A stretch of DNA of 9,466 nt from Clostridiales bacterium (GTDB lineage Bacteria > Bacillota > Clostridia > Oscillospirales > JAAYXM01): NCBI GenBank assembly GCA_012515925.1, contig JAAYXM010000059.1, positions 1 to 9,466 on the forward strand, read 5' to 3'. The notes beneath the pieces were generated by a model. The model did not search any database, was not told the DNA's origin, and saw nothing but the letters and a program-made list of their open reading frames with translations. Numbering within the stretch: position 1 is the first letter of the stretch; each line of letters starts with the position of its first letter. This document shows positions 1-5,188 of this stretch, piece by piece. The position numbers and the translations under genes are program-made.

Positions 1-1
1 C

Positions 2-274
2 TTCAGCAACGCGTTTGGCGGGGAAAACGCAAAGAGCGAGGAAGAGATTACAAAAGAGGCCGAGAGAATTCTTATAGATTTAATGAAAAAGGAAGATAAC
101 GAAACGGTTACCGCAACCGTTGACATTAAACTGACAAAGAATGAAGACGGTTGGTTAATAGACGCCGGTGATGAGTTTACCGATGCGGTAACGGGCGGCC
201 TTGTCAGCGCGATTGAAAATATGGCAAGCGGTTTCGGCGGCGCCGACTCCCTCGAAAACAAAGCTGCCGAATAG
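2..274 (+). CDS. C-terminal end of a probable extracytoplasmic (lipo)protein, 5' truncated
   Basis: The frame is open from the left edge of the window, so the gene starts outside it; the ATG at 83 is internal. About 90 residues are visible, ending in a TAG stop. The visible part has an acidic helical stretch, then an alternating strand segment (TVTATVDIKLTKNEDGWLI), then an amphipathic tail rich in Gly, Ala and Ser. A strand pair with a GWLID-type turn is common at the end of NTF2-like or DUF4878/DUF5105-type domains in Firmicute lipoproteins, but this match is by eye only. No catalytic motif is visible. A strong terminator starts about 30 bases after the stop, so this is the last gene of its transcript. 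That the piece is real coding sequence is fairly sure; the family is a guess. Confidence 0.6.
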   Translation, partial: FSNAFGGENAKSEEEITKEAERILIDLMKKEDNETVTATVDIKLTKNEDGWLIDAGDEFTDAVTGGLVSAIENMASGFGGADSLENKAAE

Positions 275-306
275 GCGGCACAAGCGGACTTTTTCAGTAT
301 TCATAA

Positions 307-355
307 AAAAGCGGGGGTTTTCGAATAAACAAATGCGAAAACCCCCGCTTTTATT
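307..355 (+). terminator. Intrinsic terminator after the truncated lipoprotein gene
   Basis: A perfect 17-bp stem (307-323 with 336-352) encloses a 12-nt loop. The core is GCGGGGG/CCCCCGC flanked by A-tracts on the left and T-tracts on the right, giving the U-run TTTTATT. The symmetric A/T flanks would let it work in both directions, but only a plus-strand gene reads into it. Confidence 0.9.
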
Positions 356-435
356 ACAGCTTCTTTCTCCCAAGAGGGGTGATAAACAATTCAATAGAAT
401 TTAACACGAACAGAATTATTGCAAGCGCTGGATTA

Positions 436-464
436 TTGCTTTCCGGTGCGTGTTGTGATACTAT
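436..464 (+). promoter_or_regulatory. Predicted sigma-70/sigmaA promoter of the enolase-superfamily gene
   Basis: TTGCTT at 436-441 and TACTAT at 459-464 are separated by 17 bp. A TG dinucleotide one base before the -10 makes it an extended -10 promoter. The predicted start of transcription is near 471, leaving a leader of about 36 nt before the TTG start codon. Confidence 0.55.
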
Positions 465-506
465 AAATATCAGGCGGGAGAAGAAACGGAAAGAAGGTAA
501 ACACAG

Positions 507-1799
507 TTGATAATCAAAAAGACTCAATCCGAATTCATTAAGGAACCCTTGATTGGCACGTTCGGCTTCAAAGGCTATCACGACACAAAGCCTCAGTATC
601 TTTGGCAGAGCGTCGCGAAAATAGAATCGGAGCTTAACTCGGGAATCGGGCTTGCCACCCAAAGTCCCGTATGGTCCGATATCCGCTCGGTCAAAGAAAA
701 CAATATAAACGGCGCAAACGCGATAATGTACTCGATGACCGTGTACGCGCTTAAAATTTCCGAAAACATGAGCTTTGACACGCCCGACGAGCTTTTGGAC
801 AAGCTTTTGCCCCGGGTGCATGAATACGGGAAAAGGCTTAGCGGTGTCGATGATTTAAGCCTTACGTTCGCGTTAAATTCACTGGTTTCCGTCGATTTTG
901 CAGCCTGGGTGCTTTATGCGCGTGAAAAGGGGTTTAATACCTTTGATAAGTTTATCCCGGATTACGCGAGACCCGCCATGTCCGAAAAGCATGACAGGCT
1001 CGGGAGAATCCCGCTTATTACTTACGGAAACGGCGAGCGGGAAATAAAAAAGCTGATATCTGACGGCGATTACCTGCTTAAAGTCAAAATAGGCTCCGAC
1101 CCGGACCACGACAACGATTACAATAAAATGCTTGAGTTTGACAAGGAGCGTTTAAGCCTTGTGCACGATATAGCCCGCGATGTACATTCGTCCTGTACCG
1201 TAACCGGAAATATCGCCTATTATCTTGACGCGAACAGCCGCTACCCGTCAAAGGAATATCTTTTTAAGCTGCTTGAGCACGCGGATAAGATAGGCGCGCT
1301 CGAACGCATAGTCGTGCTTGAAGAACCGTTTCCCGAGGACGCGGACATCGACGTTTCGGATATTCCGGTACGCGTAGCCGCGGATGAAAGCGTTCACGAT
1401 GTGGAAAGCGTCAGGAAGCATATACAAATGGGCTATACCGCGATTGCGCTGAAACCGATTGCCAAGACTCTTACGATGTCCTTCCGCATGCTCGCGGAAG
1501 CTCATAAGCATAAAATCCCGTGCTTCTGCGCGGATCTGACGGTCAACCCGATAATGGTCGAGTGGAACAAGAACTTTGCGTGCCGCATAGCCTCGCTTCC
1601 CGGCCTTAAGGTACCGGCGTTCGAGTCAAACGGCCCCCAGAACTACAGAAACTGGAACGAGATGGAGAAGGCTCACCCGTGCTGCGGCAAGCCTTTCACA
1701 AAAATCCGGGACGGCTGTTTTATCCTCGATTCGGAGTTTTACGGTAACTCGGGCGGAATCCTGCTCGACAGCCCTGTTTTAAACGAATTATTCGAATAA
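507..1799 (+). CDS. Enolase-superfamily enzyme, muconate-lactonizing-enzyme-like active site
   Basis: A 430-residue cytoplasmic protein of the enolase superfamily, whose members abstract a proton alpha to a carboxylate with Mg2+ help. The N-terminal about 150 residues match the capping domain; the rest is the TIM barrel. Visible active-site motifs are KVK (K192, K194), LDAN (D241, N243), LEEP (E272/E273), ADES (D293) and LKP (K316). A Lys on the second and sixth barrel strands with D/E/D metal ligands between them is the pattern of the MLE subgroup (cycloisomerases, dipeptide epimerases, o-succinylbenzoate synthases, N-acylamino-acid racemases), so an epimerase, racemase or syn-dehydration reaction is likely; the substrate cannot be told. 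At 430 residues it is longer than the usual 350-370, with an extra C-terminal segment carrying CC (392-393). The TTG start is set by an in-frame TAA at 498-500 and an AGAAGG ribosome binding site at 492-497. It stands alone between its own promoter and a terminator. Confidence 0.85.
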   Translation: MIIKKTQSEFIKEPLIGTFGFKGYHDTKPQYLWQSVAKIESELNSGIGLATQSPVWSDIRSVKENNINGANAIMYSMTVYALKISENMSFDTPDELLDKLLPRVHEYGKRLSGVDDLSLTFALNSLVSVDFAAWVLYAREKGFNTFDKFIPDYARPAMSEKHDRLGRIPLITYGNGEREIKKLISDGDYLLKVKIGSDPDHDNDYNKMLEFDKERLSLVHDIARDVHSSCTVTGNIAYYLDANSRYPSKEYLFKLLEHADKIGALERIVVLEEPFPEDADIDVSDIPVRVAADESVHDVESVRKHIQMGYTAIALKPIAKTLTMSFRMLAEAHKHKIPCFCADLTVNPIMVEWNKNFACRIASLPGLKVPAFESNGPQNYRNWNEMEKAHPCCGKPFTKIRDGCFILDSEFYGNSGGILLDSPVLNELFE

Positions 1800-1802
1800 T
1801 CA

Positions 1803-1836
1803 AAAGCCCCGCGCCGTTTAAGCGTGGGGCTTTGCA
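1803..1836. terminator. Bidirectional terminator between convergent genes
   Basis: A 12-bp stem (1803-1814 with 1822-1833, one G-T wobble) with a 7-nt loop. The GCCCC/GGGGC core is flanked by AAA on the left and TTT on the right, so it can end the enolase-family transcript and the convergent regulator transcript, whose stop codon lies immediately beyond it. Confidence 0.8.
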
Positions 1837-2496
1837 TTAAAGCAGTTTGAAGTTGTTCCTGCGATATAACAGAACGCCCTCGTCCCTGAGCTTAGAGAGC
1901 GTCGCGGACATCGCGCTGCGCTCAACATAAAGATAATCCGCAAGCTCCTGGCGGTTAAAAGGTATCGAAAACCATCCGCCGCCCGCCTTTTTCGCCGCGT
2001 CGGAAAGATAAGAAAGCAGCTTTTCCCTCGTGGTGCGCCTGGATACATGCTCAATCTTGCGTGTAAGCGCTATGTTTTTAACCGAGACGATATTCAGCAT
2101 GTTTCGGATAAGCCGGGCATGAAACGCGCAGGCGTTCACGCACGGCGAGGCAAGCCTTCGAAAGTCGATGAACAAAAGCTCGCTGTCCGCGGTTGCCACA
2201 ACGCTGACAGGCAGCTCATAGGATTCCGCGCAGGCGTAGGATTCCCCTATCATCTCCCCTGCCCCCATAGCGGCGAGAATATTCCTGTTTCCGTAAAAAT
2301 CCTCGCTTATAACCTGAACCTGCCCGGACAGTACGATTCCGAAGCGGTAAATCACGTCGCCGCTCATAAACACGGTTTCATTCCTGTCAAAGGCTTCGAC
2401 CTTCGCCCCGAGACATTCGAGAAGGCTTAACAGCTCGTCCCCGTCCATGCCGTAAAACAAGGCGACCTTATTCAAAACTTCAAAATATTTCTTCAT
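1837..2496 (-). CDS. Crp/Fnr-family transcriptional regulator, HcpR-like by context
   Basis: A 219-residue regulator of normal family length. Residues about 15-115 form the cyclic-nucleotide-binding-type beta-roll, including the GDVIYRFGIVLSGQVQV segment and the GAGEMIGE turn. A dimerisation helix follows (about 120-150). The C-terminal winged helix-turn-helix is at about 165-215, with recognition region NRQELADYLYVERSAMSATL. Cysteines are at 28, 89, 119 and 123. There is no N-terminal CxxC cluster like that of E. coli Fnr, so a 4Fe-4S sensor of that type is not indicated; C119 and C123 sit at the start of the long helix and may be conserved in this subgroup. The gene diverges from the iron-sulfur protein-hcp operon. 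Crp/Fnr regulators beside hcp (HcpR in clostridia and sulfate reducers) are known to activate it under nitrosative stress, so that role is inferred here. The start is supported by the GAAAGAGG ribosome binding site just upstream. Confidence 0.88.
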   Translation of the reverse strand: MKKYFEVLNKVALFYGMDGDELLSLLECLGAKVEAFDRNETVFMSGDVIYRFGIVLSGQVQVISEDFYGNRNILAAMGAGEMIGESYACAESYELPVSVVATADSELLFIDFRRLASPCVNACAFHARLIRNMLNIVSVKNIALTRKIEHVSRRTTREKLLSYLSDAAKKAGGGWFSIPFNRQELADYLYVERSAMSATLSKLRDEGVLLYRRNNFKLL

Positions 2497-2509
2497 AAAA
2501 ACCTCTTTC

Positions 2510-2523
2510 GTTGTTTTTACAAC
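2510..2523. promoter_or_regulatory. Fnr-type operator palindrome between regulator and hcp operon
   Basis: GTTGT-TTTT-ACAAC is a perfect inverted repeat with 5-4-5 spacing, the half-site geometry bound by Crp/Fnr-family dimers. It lies 13 bp upstream of the regulator's ATG. Its centre (2516.5) is 41.5 bp upstream of the predicted plus-strand transcription start near 2558, and about 15 bp downstream of the predicted minus-strand start near 2532. Binding by the adjacent regulator is inferred. Confidence 0.6.
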
Positions 2524-2538
2524 AGACTTGATGAGAAC

Positions 2539-2567
2539 AGCATAGTATACTTATCGCGTAAAGTCAA
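2539..2567 (-). promoter_or_regulatory. Predicted promoter of the Crp/Fnr-family regulator gene
   Basis: Read on the minus strand, TTGACT (2562-2567) and TATGCT (2539-2544) are separated by exactly 17 bp, close to the sigmaA consensus. Transcription would start near 2532, placing the operator at 2510-2523 inside the leader, where a bound regulator would block its own gene. Confidence 0.6.
2546..2551 (+). promoter_or_regulatory. Predicted -10 element of the iron-sulfur protein-hcp operon
   Basis: TATACT at 2546-2551 matches the -10 consensus at five of six bases, but the position 17 bp upstream (CAGACT) is not a -35 element. A promoter lacking a -35 with an Fnr-like site centred at -41.5 is the expected form of an activator-dependent class II promoter. 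It lies within the spacer of the divergent promoter, so the two promoters overlap. Confidence 0.45.
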
Positions 2568-2591
2568 TATATTTCGAAAGAGGTGAATCAA

Positions 2592-3284
2592 ATGCAAAGA
2601 CAAATAATTAAAATCGATGAGGACAAGTGCAACGGCTGCGGGCTGTGTGTAAACGCCTGTCATGAGGGCGCAATCGGAATGGTGGACGGAAAAGCTAAGC
2701 TTCTGCGCGACGATTACTGCGACGGGCTCGGAAATTGCCTGCCGGTATGCCCGACGGGCGCGATAAGCTTTGAAGTGCGGGAAGCCGCGCCGTTTGACGA
2801 AACAGCTGTGATGAACAGTAAAAGCAAAGGCGACGCGGGCGGGCACTTTGTATGTCCGGGCACGAAGCTTAAGTCGATAAAGCGCGAGGAAACGCATACA
2901 GAACCCGCGGCCGCGCCGCAAAGCATGCTGGCGCAGTGGCCGGTCCAGATTAAGCTTGTACCGGTGAACGCGCCGTATTTCACGGACGCGAACCTCCTGA
3001 TAGCCGCGGACTGCACGGCCTACGCATACGGAAATTTCCACGGTAAATTCATGAAAAACCGTGTTACGTTAATCGGCTGTCCCAAGCTTGACGAGGGCGA
3101 CTACACCGAAAAGCTGACGGCGATTATCAAAAACAACAGTATCAAAAGCGTTACAATCGTGAGAATGGAGGTTCCGTGCTGCGGCGGGCTCGAAAACGCG
3201 GCGAGAAACGCGCTTATTAACAGCGGCAAGTTCATTCCCTGGCAGGTGGTTACGATTTCGACCGACGGTGAAATTCTCGACTGA
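2592..3284 (+). CDS. Hcp-linked 4Fe-4S ferredoxin-domain protein with conserved-looking Cys-containing C-terminal domain
   Basis: A 230-residue protein, soluble by its composition. Residues 5-60 are a two-cluster ferredoxin fold. The first motif is C13-x2-C16-x2-C19-x3-C23. The second is C43-x5-C49-x3-C53, in which the usual middle cysteine is G46, so the second site has only three cysteines from its motif and may hold a 3Fe-4S cluster or a 4Fe-4S cluster with another ligand. The remaining 140 residues are not a domain I can name; they carry further cysteines in CPG (88), DCT (141), GCP (163) and VPCCGG (196, 197). It lies 28 bp before hcp with no terminator between, so it is cotranscribed and is the likely electron donor or partner of Hcp (inference). 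The ATG at 2592 is chosen over the GTG at 2583 because the GAGGTG ribosome binding site (2580-2585) overlaps that GTG and is 6 nt from the ATG. Confidence 0.85.
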   Translation: MQRQIIKIDEDKCNGCGLCVNACHEGAIGMVDGKAKLLRDDYCDGLGNCLPVCPTGAISFEVREAAPFDETAVMNSKSKGDAGGHFVCPGTKLKSIKREETHTEPAAAPQSMLAQWPVQIKLVPVNAPYFTDANLLIAADCTAYAYGNFHGKFMKNRVTLIGCPKLDEGDYTEKLTAIIKNNSIKSVTIVRMEVPCCGGLENAARNALINSGKFIPWQVVTISTDGEILD

Positions 3285-3312
3285 ACCATAAATTAAAATT
3301 CGGAGGACAACT

Positions 3313-4944
3313 ATGAGTATGTTTTGTTATCAGTGTCAGGAGGCTGCGGGCGGAACAGCCTGCACAATGCGCGGCGTCTGCGGCAAGGACCCGGACGTCG
3401 CGGCGCTCCAGGACTTATTGATTTACACGCTGAAGGGTATCTCTGAAATCATCGTCAAGGGCAGAATCGACGTTACGACCCTCGGCGAAAGCAATTGCGA
3501 GGTGCTAAACAGCCTGTTTATGACAATCACAAACGCGAATTTCGACGCGGATTCCATTGAAAAGCAGATTAGGAAAATGCTTGAAGTCAGAGATGATTTA
3601 CGAAAGTCCGTGTCGGTAAAAAAACCGCATGACGCGGTCTGCTTTGAGACGGATTCACGCGAGGAAATGCTTGAAAAAGCGAAAACCGCCGGCATACCGA
3701 TGACAGCCGACGAGGACATGCGCTCCCTTCGCGAGCTGATTATATACGGTCTTAAGGGCATCGCCGCGTATACCGAACACGCTAATAACATCGGCAGTCA
3801 GAATCTTGAAATAAATAAATTCATCTATGAGGCGCTTGCCGCGACGCTTGACGATTCACTGACCGCGGACGGACTTGTTTCACTGGCGCTCAAAACAGGA
3901 GAATACGGCGTCGCCGCGATGGCGCTTCTTGACGAGGCGAACACCGGCAGGTTCGGAAACCCGGAGATAACGAAGGTCAATATAGGCGTAAGGGAAAACC
4001 CCGCGATTCTTGTTTCCGGCCATGACCTGACCGACCTTGAGAAGCTGCTTGAGCAGACCCGCGGCACCGGAGTTGACGTATACACCCACAGCGAAATGCT
4101 CCCGGCGCATTACTACCCGGCGTTTAAAAAATACGACAACTTCGCGGGCAACTACGGAAACGCGTGGTGGAAGCAGCTTGACGAATTCAAGTCTTTCCGG
4201 GGCCCGATTCTGTTTACGACAAACTGCATGGTTCCGCCGAAAAGCGAGGAACTGAAAAACCGGATATTCACGACGGGGCCGGCAGGCTATCCGGGGTGCC
4301 GGCATATTACGGCGGACAAGGACGGCAGGAAGGATTTCACTGAGATAATAGAGCTTGCCAAAACCCTGCCGCCCCCTGCAGAGATTGAAAGCGGAAGCAT
4401 TATCGGCGGCTTCGCGCATAACCAGATGACACTGCTCGCGGATAAAATCGTCGACGCGGTAAAATCCGGCGCGATAAAAAAATTCTTTGTAATGGCGGGC
4501 TGCGACGGACGCATGAAATCACGGGAATACTATACCGAATTTGCGAAAAAGCTGCCGAAGGACACGGTTATCCTGACCGCGGGCTGCGCGAAGTACCGGT
4601 ACAACAAGCTGGAGCTCGGTGATATAGGAGGCATTCCGAGAGTGCTTGACGCGGGGCAGTGCAACGATTCTTATTCGCTCGCTGTTATCGCGCTAAAGCT
4701 TAAGGAGATATTCGGGCTTGACGATATCAACAGGCTGCCGCTCGCGTTTAATATCGCATGGTATGAGCAGAAGGCTGTTATCGTACTGCTTGCGCTTCTG
4801 TATTTAGGCGTTAAGAACATTCATCTGGGCCCCACGCTGCCGGCGTTTTTGTCCCCGAACGTGGCAAAAGTATTAATTGAGAAGTTCGGCATATCGGGTA
4901 TCGGCACCGTGGACGACGATATAGCTTTATTCTTGAATCAGTAG
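3313..4944 (+). CDS. hcp: Hydroxylamine reductase / hybrid cluster protein, class I
   Basis: A 543-residue cytoplasmic iron-sulfur enzyme. The N-terminal motif is C5-x2-C8-x8-C17-x5-C23, the spacing of class I proteins from strict anaerobes that bind a 4Fe-4S cluster; facultative species have a longer spacing and a 2Fe-2S cluster. The hybrid-cluster ligands known from Desulfovibrio are all visible in order: H237, E261, C305, C397 (the persulfide position, in AGCDGR), C425, C450, E485 and K487 (in WYEQK). The length is normal for class I; the roughly 100-residue helical segment absent from class III is present. The family reduces hydroxylamine in vitro and NO to N2O in vivo, protecting against nitrosative stress. 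Its start follows a GGAGGA ribosome binding site (3302-3307) at 5 nt; the second ATG at 3319 is less well placed. It is the second gene of an operon with the iron-sulfur protein and ends at its own terminator. Confidence 0.97.
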   Translation: MSMFCYQCQEAAGGTACTMRGVCGKDPDVAALQDLLIYTLKGISEIIVKGRIDVTTLGESNCEVLNSLFMTITNANFDADSIEKQIRKMLEVRDDLRKSVSVKKPHDAVCFETDSREEMLEKAKTAGIPMTADEDMRSLRELIIYGLKGIAAYTEHANNIGSQNLEINKFIYEALAATLDDSLTADGLVSLALKTGEYGVAAMALLDEANTGRFGNPEITKVNIGVRENPAILVSGHDLTDLEKLLEQTRGTGVDVYTHSEMLPAHYYPAFKKYDNFAGNYGNAWWKQLDEFKSFRGPILFTTNCMVPPKSEELKNRIFTTGPAGYPGCRHITADKDGRKDFTEIIELAKTLPPPAEIESGSIIGGFAHNQMTLLADKIVDAVKSGAIKKFFVMAGCDGRMKSREYYTEFAKKLPKDTVILTAGCAKYRYNKLELGDIGGIPRVLDAGQCNDSYSLAVIALKLKEIFGLDDINRLPLAFNIAWYEQKAVIVLLALLYLGVKNIHLGPTLPAFLSPNVAKVLIEKFGISGIGTVDDDIALFLNQ

Positions 4945-4962
4945 TGTAAAGACCCCTTCGCG

Positions 4963-4998
4963 AACGACACGGGAGGACAGTACTCCTGTGTCGTTTCT
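4963..4998 (+). terminator. Intrinsic terminator after hcp
   Basis: A 13-bp stem (4963-4975 with 4983-4995, one G-T wobble) with a 7-nt loop, followed by a short T-rich tail (GTTTCTTA). It lies 18 nt after the hcp stop codon. Confidence 0.8.
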
Positions 4999-5061
4999 TA
5001 GTATAATCAATTATTAACGTCCGCAGCGACACAGAGAAAACACTCCCCGCAGTGTCATATC

Positions 5062-5103
5062 CTCCTGCTCCTGCTCCTGCTCCTGCCCCCGCCCCCGCTG
5101 CCG
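5062..5103. repeat. CTCCTG hexamer tandem repeat
   Basis: Four exact CTCCTG units (5062-5085) are followed by two CCCCCG units (5086-5097) and one CTGCCG (5098-5103), seven hexamers in phase. It lies in the 244-bp non-coding spacer between hcp and the SLH-protein gene, outside both terminators. The rest of that spacer shows no credible gene. Confidence 0.8.
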
Positions 5104-5143
5104 GCGCGGGCGGTAAAAAACATTCTCCTTTGTCGCGAAAATA

Positions 5144-5173
5144 GTTGCCCCGCGCCGGCAGGCGCGGGGCAAC
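5144..5173 (-). terminator. Intrinsic terminator of the SLH-protein gene
   Basis: A perfect 13-bp, very GC-rich stem (5144-5156 with 5161-5173) closed by a 4-nt loop. It lies 15 nt after the minus-strand stop codon and is followed on that strand by TATTTTC. Confidence 0.88.
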
Positions 5174-5188
5174 ACTATCTTCTGTTGT

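Noticed and set aside
354..821. A 155-codon minus-strand open frame over the promoter and start of the enolase-family gene
   Set aside because: No recognisable domain, and it overlaps the well-supported plus-strand gene and its regulatory region.
2583..2591. GTG start adding three residues to the iron-sulfur protein
   Set aside because: The GTG lies inside the GAGGTG ribosome binding site; the ATG at 2592 has correct spacing.
2517..3041. A 174-codon minus-strand open frame opposite the iron-sulfur protein gene
   Set aside because: It is Arg/Tyr/His-rich antisense sequence that also runs through the divergent promoter region; the plus strand has clear ferredoxin motifs.
5014..5058. A 14-codon minus-strand open frame directly after an AGGAGG sequence
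   Set aside because: The spacing to the ATG is only 2 nt, the AGGAGG is part of the hexamer repeat, and the frame lies beyond the terminator of the SLH-protein gene.
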